DNA of 24,774 nucleotides from CAZSSM01 sp964609385 (GCA_964609385.1 CAZSSM010000098.1:1-24774); one strand, 5' to 3'. Counted from the stretch's first letter, positions 1 through 8,412 are shown. Notes: a model not told the origin generated them from the sequence alone. Numbers and translations: made by a program.

Positions 1-2
1 GA

Positions 3-1328
3 CCATTGCTGATCGCCTCGAACCTCGGGATCGACCTAGGCCTGATGATCCTGGTCGGCCTCGCGGTGGCCCTGCCTGCCGGCATCATGGGCCTAGCCTA
101 CGCCGCTTTCTGCGACGCCGTCTTCAAGATCCCCGTCCGCGACGTCGATGGGACCGCCGCGGCCGAGCCGATCCCCGACCAGAAGTTGCCTTCGCTGCCC
201 CTCAGCCTCGTGCCTGTCGTGCTGCCGGTCCTCCTAATCTCCGTCCACTCAGTCCTCGAGACCGTTGCCAACAACCAACGCGCCGCCCAACTCCAACCCA
301 ATGACGTCAATCTACCCGCGCTGGGACAAATCCTCCTCGATGACGAGTCGAATACACCCCTCAACGCCATAGACGCTGAAAACGCCGAGGGAGCCGAGTT
401 GGCGTCTGCCCCGCCGGAGGTCCCACTCAGCCCCCCCTTGGCCATCCTGAAACGTCTCCCTGAGGCCGACCAGGAGCAGCTCCGCGACCTGGCCCACGTC
501 GACGAAGCCGACGTCGACGATGACGTTCGCCAACAGCTCGTCGGGTCGCTCAACCGGAACATCCTCCAGGACCGCAAGACCCTGCCCGGCCTGGCCCGCG
601 CCAACGCGGCCGTCGTCGAGCACGTCAACCGCGAGGCCCTAGAGGAAGCCCTGCCAGATGCCGTCGCCGCGCATACCTGGGAGACGCCGATCCGTCGACT
701 GACCTACATCACCGCCGTGCCGGGCAACCCCAACCTTGCCCTGTTCCTCTCGGCGATCGTCGCCATGCTGACCCTGGTCGCGGTCCGCAAGCCGAGCCGC
801 GAGGAGCTGGCCAAGACTGTCGAATCGGCCTTGATGAGCGGCGGCGTGATCATCCTGATCACTTCGGCCGGCGGCGCGTTCGGTGCCATGTTGACCGCCG
901 CCAACATTGGTTCGGTCATCGAAGGGTATTTCCGACCCGAGTCGGGCGAGGGGGCTGCCCTGCCGGCGGAGGTCGCGGGTCTGGGCTGGCTCCTGCTCGG
1001 CTTCGGCGTCGCCTCGCTGTTTAAGGTCGCGCAGGGGTCCAGCACCGTGGCGATGATCGCCGCCTCGGGCATCATGGCCGCCCTGCTCCAAGACGCCGGC
1101 CCGCTCGGGTACAACACGGTCTACCTGGCCACCGCCGTCGGCGCCGGGTCGCTCTTCGGCAGTTGGATGAACGATAGCGGCTTCTGGATTTTCGCCAAGA
1201 TGGGCGGGCTCACCGAGGTCGAATCGCTCAAGACCTGGACCGTCACCCTCGCGATCCTCGCCCTGACCGGCCTGGCCGGGTCCGTCACCGGCGCCCTGCT
1301 CGTACCGCTGGCCTCAACCAGCCCGTGA
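3..1328 (+). CDS. GntP-family permease (5' end outside window)
   Basis: This is the C-terminal 442 codons of a GntP-type (gluconate/organic acid:H+ symporter) inner-membrane permease. The frame is open to the window edge, so the true start lies upstream; the TTG at 6 is not a believable start because family members have several helices before this point. Visible family hallmarks are the hydrophobic segment beginning LGLMILVGLAVALPA, then SALMSGGVIILITSAGGAFG, KVAQGSSTVAMI and the near-C-terminal SWMNDSGFW. Between two membrane segments (about residues 88-225 of the visible part) there is an Asp/Glu/Ala-rich hydrophilic stretch without membrane helices that ordinary GntP proteins of about 450 residues lack. 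The substrate cannot be told from sequence. The sulfatase follows on the same strand after about 90 bp, with a hairpin between them, so co-transcription is uncertain. Family assignment is firm; substrate is unknown. Confidence 0.87.
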   Translation, partial: PLLIASNLGIDLGLMILVGLAVALPAGIMGLAYAAFCDAVFKIPVRDVDGTAAAEPIPDQKLPSLPLSLVPVVLPVLLISVHSVLETVANNQRAAQLQPNDVNLPALGQILLDDESNTPLNAIDAENAEGAELASAPPEVPLSPPLAILKRLPEADQEQLRDLAHVDEADVDDDVRQQLVGSLNRNILQDRKTLPGLARANAAVVEHVNREALEEALPDAVAAHTWETPIRRLTYITAVPGNPNLALFLSAIVAMLTLVAVRKPSREELAKTVESALMSGGVIILITSAGGAFGAMLTAANIGSVIEGYFRPESGEGAALPAEVAGLGWLLLGFGVASLFKVAQGSSTVAMIAASGIMAALLQDAGPLGYNTVYLATAVGAGSLFGSWMNDSGFWIFAKMGGLTEVESLKTWTVTLAILALTGLAGSVTGALLVPLASTSP

Positions 1329-1345
1329 CGCGGAGCAGTCCGACA

Positions 1346-1363
1346 GACCGACCTCGGTCGGTC
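1346..1363 (+). terminator. Hairpin after the GntP-type gene
   Basis: A perfect 8-bp inverted repeat, GACCGACC and GGTCGGTC, separated by TC, lies 18 bp after the TGA stop. As RNA it would form a 7-bp stem with a CUCG tetraloop. There is no long T tract, only a mild pyrimidine run (TTCCCATTTCCTCCCC) about 10 bp further on. It is a plausible terminator or attenuator between the permease and the sulfatase. Confidence 0.45.
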
Positions 1364-1417
1364 GAGCGATTCCCATTTCCTCCCCACCGGCGCTGAGCGT
1401 CAAGGACGAGCAAAGGG

Positions 1418-2866
1418 ATGCGAACGGTATATCAAGCGCTTTTCACAGCGATCGGGTTAATCGTCGCGTCGATGACGGTTCATGCGACCGAGGTGGACCG
1501 GCCGAACATCGTCCTTTTGCTGGCCGACGACATGGGCTATGCCGATCCGGCCTGCTTCGGTGGCGAGGCGGTGGCGACGCCGAACCTCGACCGGCTTGCC
1601 GACGAAGGGGTCCGACTGACCCAATTCTATGCCGGCTCGGCGGTCTGCACGCCGACACGCGCCTCGATCCTGACCGGGCGTTATCCGCTCCGGTTCGGGA
1701 TCATCCGGCACTTCTCCGACGACGAGCACCACCTGCCTCGCGGGACGGTCACGCTGCCGAGACTGCTCCAACGATCGGGGTACCGGACGGCCCATGTGGG
1801 CAAATGGCATCTCGGCGGACTCCACGTCGAGCACCTCGAGGATCGGAGCGTGGCGATCCCCGGGCCGCATCAACACGGGTTCGATCATTACCTCTGCCAG
1901 ATCGAACAACAGCCGATCCGCGGTCAGCTCGGCGGTGAGCGCCGGCTCTACCGCGATGGGGGGACCTGCCTGATCCGCGACGAGCAGGTCGTCGGGCCCG
2001 ATGACCCGTTCTATGAACAGCATTGGACCGATATCATCGGCGACGAGTCGGAACGTTTGATCCGCCAAATGCATGCCGAAGGGCGACCGTTTTTCCTGAA
2101 CGTCTGGTGGTTGGTCCCGCACACGCCGTACGAGCCGGCGCCCGAGCCGCACTGGTCGGCGACCGCCGCCGAGGGGATCCGGGACGATCAGCATCGGTTC
2201 CGCTCGATGGTCGCGCACCAAGACGCGCGGATCGGCCGGATCCTCGACCTGCTCGATGCGCTCGGGATCGCCGACGAGACGCTCGTGCTCTTTACCTCCG
2301 ACAACGGCGCCGCCTATGAGGGCCAAATCGGCCCATTTCGTGGTGGGAAAACCGACCTCCACGAAGGCGGGATCCGCGTCCCGATGATCGCCCGATGGCC
2401 GGGCCAGATCGCGCCCGGAACGACCTCCGAAGTGATCGGCCACACCAACGACCTCCTGCCCACCCTGTGTGCGGTCGCCAGCATCCCCCTGCCCGGCCAT
2501 GTTCGGTTCGATGGGGGTTCCCTGCTCGACGTGCTGAGGGGCGACGCCCCAACCGCCGACCTGACGGATCGGACGCTCCTCTGGCAGATCGACTTCTTCC
2601 CCAGGATCCAACGACGGACGTCCAAGCCCGAACCATTCGCCACCGAGGCGGCACGTTGGGGCCCTTGGAAATTGCTCTCGAGGGACGGCCAACCCAAAGC
2701 CCTGCACGATTTGACGGCCGATCCCGGAGAGGTCCACAACCGGATCGACGACCATCCTGAGATTGTCGACCGCCTCGCCAACGAGGTCCGCGCCTTGCTC
2801 GACGCCCCGCGCGATGGGGGACAAACCGACCTCGATATCGAGGGGTCCCGGCAAGATCGACGTTAA
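1418..2866 (+). CDS. Secreted sulfatase (arylsulfatase A-like)
   Basis: Type I sulfatase, a formylglycine-dependent enzyme that hydrolyses sulfate esters, probably on sulfated polysaccharides. A signal peptide covers about residues 1-23 (hydrophobic core ALFTAIGLIVASMTVHA), so the enzyme is exported. Metal-binding acids are D37/D38 (LLADDMG). The formylglycine motif is C77-T-P-T-R81, followed by ASILTGR; other active-site positions are K129 and H131 (GKWHLGG), H235 (PHTPY), D295/N296 (FTSDNG) and K311. The length of 482 residues is normal. The CxPTR variant is common in planctomycetes; maturation needs a sulfatase-modifying enzyme that is not in this window. The start is supported by an Ala/Gly-rich upstream region (AAAGGG directly before ATG, AAGGA further up) and by the signal peptide. 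The natural substrate cannot be deduced. Confidence 0.95.
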   Translation: MRTVYQALFTAIGLIVASMTVHATEVDRPNIVLLLADDMGYADPACFGGEAVATPNLDRLADEGVRLTQFYAGSAVCTPTRASILTGRYPLRFGIIRHFSDDEHHLPRGTVTLPRLLQRSGYRTAHVGKWHLGGLHVEHLEDRSVAIPGPHQHGFDHYLCQIEQQPIRGQLGGERRLYRDGGTCLIRDEQVVGPDDPFYEQHWTDIIGDESERLIRQMHAEGRPFFLNVWWLVPHTPYEPAPEPHWSATAAEGIRDDQHRFRSMVAHQDARIGRILDLLDALGIADETLVLFTSDNGAAYEGQIGPFRGGKTDLHEGGIRVPMIARWPGQIAPGTTSEVIGHTNDLLPTLCAVASIPLPGHVRFDGGSLLDVLRGDAPTADLTDRTLLWQIDFFPRIQRRTSKPEPFATEAARWGPWKLLSRDGQPKALHDLTADPGEVHNRIDDHPEIVDRLANEVRALLDAPRDGGQTDLDIEGSRQDRR

Positions 2867-3326
2867 ATGAAATGTATGTGACATAATAAGATCGGGGTAT
2901 GATCTGTGTGTGTCGAAAAGGTCGTCCGGACACCTTCGAGGACCGAGTGGCCCCTGGCGGAACGCTCCGCGCGCATCGCGATCCCCCGGGGTGTCGACCC
3001 ATCACAGTTAGGTCGGCCCCGCATCGCGAAGTTCATTTGGGGCGGCCTTCCGTCCCGAGAACAATCACCCGGTCCCCGAAGGTTTCCGAACAACCCCAAT
3101 CTAATCGCAAGTGGCTCAGTGGACAAGTGTATCCTAGGATTTTTCGACGCGATCCGCAGCCCCGCCTGGGATTGACCATGGAGGATGATCGATTCGCTGG
3201 AACCTGTCGGATCTATTGAAGGATTGAAGATAAGAAAGACGATCTGGTTCATAAATCAGGCCGAGCCCTCCCTTGGACTCGACCTGACCGCCCCTTAGGT
3301 CAACCTGTCACATCCGTCGACGCGAC
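2867..3326. other. Intergenic gap, no convincing gene
   Basis: This 460-bp stretch lies between the sulfatase stop and the 3' end of the 90-residue minus-strand gene. Short open frames exist on both strands, but none has a recognisable domain, a good ribosome-binding site or natural-looking composition. A weak 5-bp inverted repeat (AGATC at 2889, GATCT at 2901) just after the sulfatase and a weak TGACC/GGTCA pair (3285-3302) near the convergent gene end are the only structures I see. No RNA gene is recognisable. Confidence 0.6.
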
Positions 3327-3599
3327 TCAGCTACAGATCGGCGGTTGATCCTTGGTCATGTAACGGTCGACCGTCACGCTGCACCCGTACAGGCGGTTGG
3401 TGTCGAAGAACGCGGTCCCCTGGAGAAACAGGTCCTGGCTGATCGGACCGACCTCCTGGTAGGTCAGCTTGACGAGGTCATTGGCCATGAAGACCGAGAT
3501 TCTGATCTCGGTGGGTCGACGCTTGTTGGCAATCTCGAAGCTGCCGATCGCTTCGAGAACCGCATCCTTGACTTCGTTGGCTTCGATTACGGTAGCCAC
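3327..3599 (-). CDS. 90-residue hypothetical protein
   Basis: This is a small, soluble, unrecognised protein of 90 residues without a signal peptide or membrane segment. It begins MATVIEANEVKDAVLEAIG and has a predicted-looking helix followed by alternating strand segments (EIRISVFMANDLVKLTYQ, GCSVTVDRYM) and ends in PPICS with a single extra cysteine. The start is a GTG at 3599-3597, chosen because AGGAG lies about 6 nt upstream on the minus strand. Composition is natural rather than the Arg/Pro-rich look of shadow frames, which is the main reason to believe it. It stands alone between two large gaps, with no co-directional partner closer than the MDR gene about 240 bp upstream. Function is unknown; I do not assign a family. 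Confidence 0.7.
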   Translation of the reverse strand: MATVIEANEVKDAVLEAIGSFEIANKRRPTEIRISVFMANDLVKLTYQEVGPISQDLFLQGTAFFDTNRLYGCSVTVDRYMTKDQPPICS

Positions 3600-3837
3600 A
3601 AAACTCTCCTGACTTTAAGATCTGCTTTAATTTCTGGACGTTTGCTCAAGATATTCGCCATCGCTGAAGCACAGGGGGCGGAGTTGGTCCCCTCACACCC
3701 CAGCCTTAGTATCGGATCACCGGCCGAGGTCCTGGATAAATTAAGCTCGGATGACGGGATGAGTTGCTATCATGTCTCGAGAAGGTCGGCAAGCGTTCTC
3801 AATGATTCAAGTTCCGTGCTTCACCGTTCGGCTGGGG

Positions 3838-4824
3838 TCAATCACGGACGAGGACGACCCTGCCGGTGGGCCGACCGTGCTCGGCGTGACGGTGGGCTTC
3901 GGCGACCTGGGAAAACGGCAGTCGGCGATCGATGAGCGGTCGGAGCTGCCCCGCATCGACAGCGCGGGCCAGATCGGCCAGGATCGCGCCGTGCCGCTCG
4001 CGGTTGAAATCGTGCATCATCGGCACGAGCATGAAGACCATATGGAGCGACAGCTCTTTCAGGAAGGCTGGGGTGAGATCTTGTTGCTGCATGGCCATGA
4101 TCGTGACGACCGCCCCTTGGAACCGCGCCGCCTCGATGGCCAGGTCGAGCGTGGGTCCGCCGACCGAATCGAAGACGACGTCGAAGCCGCGACCGCCGGT
4201 CTGCTCCTCGACGATCCGCCCGACCGCCGCTTGGCGGATGTCGACGGCGACCTCCGCTCCCAGTTCGCGGACGATCCGTTGCTTCTCGGGAGTCGACGCG
4301 GTCGCGACCACCCGCGCTCCGGCGTTCCGGGCCATCGGCAAGGCGACGTGACCGACTCCGCCGGTCCCGCCGATCACCAGGACGTTGGCATCCTCCAACG
4401 CGACGCGCCGAAGGCCCTCGGCGGCGGTGATCGCCACCAATGGCAACGCCGAGGCGTCGACCAGGTCGATCGACTCAGGCGCGTGGGCGATCAGCCGCGT
4501 ATCGACCTCCATCCGCTCGGCCAATGCGCCCTGATAGGGCCGGATCCCGCCGGCTGAGCCGAAGACGCGGTCGCCGACACGGAACGTGTTCACGCCCTCG
4601 CCAATGGCCGAGACGGTCCCGGCGACGTCTTCGTGCAGGATCTTCTCGGCGAACGGAGGCGCCCAGTCGGCCAGCAGGCCCGAGCGGACTTTACAGTCGA
4701 CCAGATTGACGCTGGTCGCGGCCACCTCGACGACCACATGACCCGGTCTCGGCTGCGGGTCGGGCACCTCGGCGAGCCGAAAGACCTCAGGGCCGCCAAA
4801 CTGATCGATCACGTACGCTTGCAT
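3838..4824 (-). CDS. Zinc-independent alcohol dehydrogenase / quinone oxidoreductase (MDR superfamily)
   Basis: This is an NAD(P)H-dependent oxidoreductase of the medium-chain dehydrogenase/reductase superfamily, in the quinone oxidoreductase-like branch. It starts in the typical way (MQAYVIDQFGGPEVF) with a GroES-like N-terminal domain (about 1-120, including VGDRVFGSAGG) followed by a Rossmann cofactor domain carrying IGGTGGVGHVAL near residue 150 and a second conserved stretch FDVVFDSVGG. The structural zinc-binding cysteines of zinc ADHs are absent. It ends with the standard GRPTGRVVLV tail. The length of 328 residues is normal. AAGGA lies about 10 nt before the ATG. It is likely cytosolic; substrate (quinone, enone or aldehyde) cannot be determined. 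It is a monocistronic-looking gene flanked by non-coding DNA on both sides. Confidence 0.93.
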   Translation of the reverse strand: MQAYVIDQFGGPEVFRLAEVPDPQPRPGHVVVEVAATSVNLVDCKVRSGLLADWAPPFAEKILHEDVAGTVSAIGEGVNTFRVGDRVFGSAGGIRPYQGALAERMEVDTRLIAHAPESIDLVDASALPLVAITAAEGLRRVALEDANVLVIGGTGGVGHVALPMARNAGARVVATASTPEKQRIVRELGAEVAVDIRQAAVGRIVEEQTGGRGFDVVFDSVGGPTLDLAIEAARFQGAVVTIMAMQQQDLTPAFLKELSLHMVFMLVPMMHDFNRERHGAILADLARAVDAGQLRPLIDRRLPFSQVAEAHRHAEHGRPTGRVVLVRD

Positions 4825-5575
4825 CGGAAATGAATCCTTAGATCTCGGGACGTCTCATCAATGAAGTCCCAATGATGCGTTCGTTCGGGGCCCCAGGTGG
4901 CTCCTTCGACGGCCCCAGCGCGATCTGTCTTACCGGTCATAACCCGACAATCCGACCCGCGCCCTGAAACCAGCAGCGGTCGACGATCGGGGTGATCGTT
5001 GGGAATTCGCCGATCGTGTGGATCGCGCCCGTCACGCCGATCAGGCAAAAGATCCGACCCGGGACTCCGAGCCCCCTGATCAACTGAAAGGATCATCCAT
5101 GCAAGCATGCTGGGTTCAGGTCGATTCGATGGTGGGGATTCGTCATGTGGGTCCGATTCCGATCGATCGCCGGATTGGATGGGCCGGAATCCTGGGTCGA
5201 GCGGCTCAAAAGGCCGGAAACCTGGTCCGAGATCGGCGGGTGCGTTGGGCTCGGATGACAGTGGGACAGGTTCCGATTGAGTCCGACCGCGCGTTTGGCG
5301 ACGGATATCGGGGCCGACGACCACTCGACGGCCGAATCGCTGCGGACGATCCGCCGCGGGACCGCGATGTTATCAGAGATCGCTCGCGGACCCCTCGCCC
5401 CAAACTCTTTGGCAATTCGGTTCGGAAGAGATGAACGACCCGCAATCGGGAGCGGTCGTCGACTACCCATCGGTGTTACGTTCCGCCGCGCGCAACGATC
5501 CCGAGGGAGATGTGGTCGGAGCGGGTCCGATCCGAGGCCCGGTTCGAGGGACCGGTGGGGGCGGGTCGAATTGGA
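4825..5575. other. 750-bp gap without a supported gene
   Basis: This lies between the start of the MDR gene and the 3' end of the small membrane protein. Several open frames cross it on both strands (for example 5018-5434 plus, 4809-5324 minus), but their translations are Arg/Pro/Asp-rich, lack domains and overlap each other, as expected from GC-rich DNA. I see no tRNA, no riboswitch-like core and no clear repeat. The stretch upstream of 4824 must carry the MDR promoter, but I could not single out -35/-10 boxes. Confidence 0.6.
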
Positions 5576-6031
5576 TCAGAGCAGGGCGTCGGTGTAGAAG
5601 ACGAGCGGCAGAACGAGGAAGAAGAAGCCGAAGATAGCCAGCGAGATGAACTGGAGGGTGCCCAAGATCCCGATGATGTTGGCCGCATAGGCATAGCCGG
5701 TCGGCGTCCGACCCTCAGCGCGAAAACGGGCCAGCAGGTTATGGCTGAGATACCAGCCGATCGGGCTGAGCAGTCCGCCTAGCAAGAAGCCGACGACGCT
5801 GACCAGCAGCGGCAGGCGTTCCTCATCGGCGGGCATCGGCAGCTTGGCCAGCGGGCCGCTGATCCGAGGCTTCTCGGCCAGCTCGGCTCCGACGGGTATC
5901 GTCCGGGCCTCAAGGCTGGTCGCCGGACTCTCAGGGGTGGTCGCCGTGGTCACGGTCTCGCGATCTCCACTCGTCGGGTCGTCATGGCGTGCGGATTCGC
6001 CCTCGATGGACGGCCGCTCTCTGCTCAGCAT
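5576..6031 (-). CDS. Small two-helix membrane protein, DUF4190-like
   Basis: This is a protein of 151 residues with an unstructured Ser/Thr/Glu-rich N-terminal tail of about 75 residues and two C-terminal membrane helices (around LLVSVVGFLLGGLLSPIGWYL and the last 35 residues, FISLAIFGFFFLVLPLVF). The segment between them (RTPTGYAYAANIIGILGTL) resembles the DUF4190 pattern, in which a small-residue-rich helix hairpin is preceded by a cytosolic tail. I start it at the ATG at 6031 because GGGAG lies about 10 nt upstream; a GTG at 6061 would add ten residues. Function is unknown. It is divergently oriented to the ATPase module, with about 190 bp between the two starts. Confidence 0.72.
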   Translation of the reverse strand: MLSRERPSIEGESARHDDPTSGDRETVTTATTPESPATSLEARTIPVGAELAEKPRISGPLAKLPMPADEERLPLLVSVVGFLLGGLLSPIGWYLSHNLLARFRAEGRTPTGYAYAANIIGILGTLQFISLAIFGFFFLVLPLVFYTDALL

Positions 6032-6221
6032 TATAACGAATCTCCCATGCCCGCGACGCACCCATCAACCCATGAAGCTCCGCGAAAGCTTCCGAGGGGA
6101 TCCGATGAACGCCCGGCCTGTATCCACGACGCCAACCCAGGCGCGTGGCCCGTACAATGACCGGGGAATCACCGATTGACCGAAGCGAGCAGGCCCGAGA
6201 CTGTGAACACGGAGATCACCG

Positions 6222-7307
6222 ATGGCGACGAAGACGCCCAGCGATTCCCCCAAGCTGCCCTATGCGATCCGTTCGATTTCGATCACCGACTTCCGGGGGA
6301 TCGAACACTTGGAGCTGGACTTCTGCGATCCGCGCGGGGAGCCGAACCAAATCGTCGTCCTCGGCGGCGCCAACGGCGCGGGCAAGACGGCGGTCCTGGA
6401 GGCCTGCCTGCTCGCCGGCAGGGCCAAGCGAATGGTCAGAGGCCCTGTAGGTCAAGATGCGGTTCGAATTGGATCTCAAGGGTATTCCTTAGAAATTGAT
6501 GTCAGATTGGTAAATGCCGGTGGAGAATTTGCTTTTTCGACACTGGGTATTGATCTTGAAAGTTTTCAAGTGATCAGATATTCTGTAGATGGAAAAACGA
6601 TAAGTTATGCTGATTTGAATGAAGAATCTGCAGGCTATTTTGCGGATTCGACAAGCACAGAAAATCACCTTAACTTTTCTTACGCCAATTCTTCAAGGAT
6701 GACTGACCTTCCAGGATCCCTAGGTATTTCTGCGAAATCGGAGGAGGTCTCCGACAGCCGCCCGCGGCTCCGACGGACCAAGCAGCGGATCATCGACCTG
6801 GCGGCGGCGGAGCGTTTGCGATCGCGTCCGAACGGCCCTCAAGAATACACTTCATGGATGGAGGATATCTCTCGGGCATAGGAGCAATTCTACCCGCGAC
6901 AGCAGGCCCGGTTCACGGTCGATGTCGTCGAGGAGGTTAACGGGGCCGGCCCTCGGTTCGACGTCTTCCTGGAACGAGGAGGGCGACCACCCATCTCGAT
7001 CGACCGGCTCAGCTCGGGCCAACTGGAGGTTTTCCTTCTGATCACAGCGTTCCAACGGGCGTCCGATGCCGAGGGGATTTTCCTGATCGACGAGCCCGAG
7101 CTGCACCTCGACCCGCAATGGCACCGCACGATCATCCGATTCTTCCGGACGTATCTGCCTTATGTTCAGTGTATCATCGCGACCCATTCCACGGAGATTC
7201 TCAATTCAGCGTATTCCTTTGAAAGGCATTTCTTGATCTCAGATGATGTACCCTTCGCCGATCTGATAGAGCCTCAGTCGGTCTCGTCGGACGAGGATGC
7301 CCAATGA
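6222..7307 (+). pseudogene. OLD/AAA_15-like ABC-fold ATPase interrupted by an in-frame TAG
   Basis: This is a RecF/SMC/OLD-type ATPase, 361 codons if the TAG at 6879-6881 (codon 220) is ignored. GGAGA lies 6 nt before the ATG. Walker A is GGANGAGKT (residues 48-56), after the usual ITDFRGIEHLELDF opening. After the TAG the same frame continues for 141 codons with every C-terminal motif intact: ABC signature LSSGQ (263-267), Walker B FLIDEPELHLD (287-297) and the switch histidine in ATHST (about 320-324). No ATG or GTG occurs in frame in the second half, and TTG appears only near its end, so the second half could be made only by read-through. The sequence around the stop (SRA-stop-EQFYP) suggests TGG to TAG. 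Residues about 70-166 are encoded by AT-rich DNA. The gene ends in an ATGA overlap with the DUF4435 gene. In such pairs the ATPase is the sensor/scaffold. It is either a recent pseudogene, a sequencing error, or read through. Confidence 0.85.
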
Positions 7308-8251
7308 CTCGCATCGGCAGCTATTCGGAGATTTTCCGGAGGCCGGTCACCCTCTGCGTCGAGGATCGATTGACCGCGGAATACCTGGATCGGATTTGGT
7401 TAGGAGGACCGTTTCGATACGTCCTCGCTGGGGGCAAGGAGGGGGTCCGTGCCCTCGTCAACCAGGCTCGTCAGGATGCGGGCTACACCTGGGTGTTCGG
7501 GGTCGTCGATCGAGATTTCAGCGAGACTAACAGAGATCGATGGGATGATCTTTCTCGTCCGATCAGCACCTTCGTGCTTCCCCGCCACGAGTTGGAGAAC
7601 TACCTTCTCGATGCCCAATCGTTGACCAACTGCAAGCTCAACACAAACGATCGTGCGCGGAACCACGTGGAAAGCAAACTTCGCGAGACGGCCAAGCAAA
7701 TGCTCTGGTACGTGACGTGTCGACGCGTGATCGCCGAAATTGCGAAGGACTTTCGGGAGGGTTTTCCCAAGCATCCGAAGAACCGAGTACCCGATCGTGA
7801 GACAGCGATCCGAACCATTATCGATTCCGACTACTTCTCGAGACTTCAAGACAAGGTTGATGGCGTCACCCCCGACCAAATTGGAGAGCGGATCGACGTG
7901 GCCCATACGATGATGATCCAGAAATCCCATGAAGGGTCATGGCAAGAAGAATTTCCGGGACGTGAGATCTATCGTATCATTCGAAGTGATGTTTATGATC
8001 TAAAGCCCTATCCCGTGCAAGGCGGTGAAACGCCCCGGAGGCAGCAGGTCTCATCTGCACAACTCGACCTCGATTTGGCGATGTCGGTGGCCGAGGTTCA
8101 GGTCTCGGCCGGTCGCGTGCCGTCGGACCTCATCCAGCTTCGCGACGCCATCCTTGACCAGATTGGGGCATCCAATCGTTCGGAGAATGGCTCGGCTCCA
8201 GATGGTGGCCCTGCGCCCTCGGACAGCGGCGGTTCGGGGGCCGGGGGGTGA
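7304..8251 (+). CDS. DUF4435 (TOPRIM-like) effector partner of the ATPase
   Basis: This 315-residue protein shows the DUF4435 pattern: an early acidic residue after a strand (TLCVED, E20), a GGKEGV stretch (about 43-48), the DxD of a TOPRIM-like fold in VFGVVDRDF (D69, D71), and the characteristic LPRHELENYLLD (92-103). The family occurs next to AAA ATPases; in the PARIS defence system the DUF4435 protein (AriB) is the nuclease released by the ATPase (AriA). Here the start overlaps the ATPase stop by 4 bp (ATGA) and has its own GAGGA 6 nt upstream, so it could still be translated although the upstream frame stops 423 bp earlier. The last 30 residues are a low-complexity Gly/Ser/Pro tail. Assignment to DUF4435 is from motif recognition; being PARIS itself, rather than a related pair, is inference. 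Confidence 0.82.
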   Translation: MTRIGSYSEIFRRPVTLCVEDRLTAEYLDRIWLGGPFRYVLAGGKEGVRALVNQARQDAGYTWVFGVVDRDFSETNRDRWDDLSRPISTFVLPRHELENYLLDAQSLTNCKLNTNDRARNHVESKLRETAKQMLWYVTCRRVIAEIAKDFREGFPKHPKNRVPDRETAIRTIIDSDYFSRLQDKVDGVTPDQIGERIDVAHTMMIQKSHEGSWQEEFPGREIYRIIRSDVYDLKPYPVQGGETPRRQQVSSAQLDLDLAMSVAEVQVSAGRVPSDLIQLRDAILDQIGASNRSENGSAPDGGPAPSDSGGSGAGG

Positions 8252-8412
8252 AAAACGGTCGCGGGCGATCTGAATCCGATTATGCTGTCAGGAGCCGGTC
8301 TTGCGGTGGGGTTGTCGGACTTCGCGCGGGGAGTTCCGATTGAGTTCGAGGGGTGTTGGGGGCGTCGATCTTGGGCGATTCGGCCCGCGCCTCCCTACGG
8401 AGTGTCGATGCC

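Noticed and set aside
1457..2884. Long 475-codon open frame antisense to the sulfatase
   Set aside because: It mirrors a gene with a complete set of sulfatase motifs; its translation has no domain and only reflects high GC at third positions.
3281..3302. Possible terminator after the 90-residue gene
   Set aside because: Only 5-bp arms (TGACC/GGTCA or GACCT/AGGTC) with alternative pairings and no T tract; too weak to list.
3772..4557. Open frame of 261 codons opposite the MDR oxidoreductase
   Set aside because: It overlaps a gene with clear Rossmann and GroES-like motifs and has a shadow-type composition.
5018..5434. Possible gene in the 4825-5575 gap
   Set aside because: The translation is Arg/Asp/Pro-rich, overlaps equally open frames on the other strand, and lacks a convincing ribosome-binding site.
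6882..7307. Second half of the ATPase as an independent gene
   Set aside because: No in-frame ATG or GTG is present, and the only TTG is near the end; it fits only as continuation of the interrupted ATPase.
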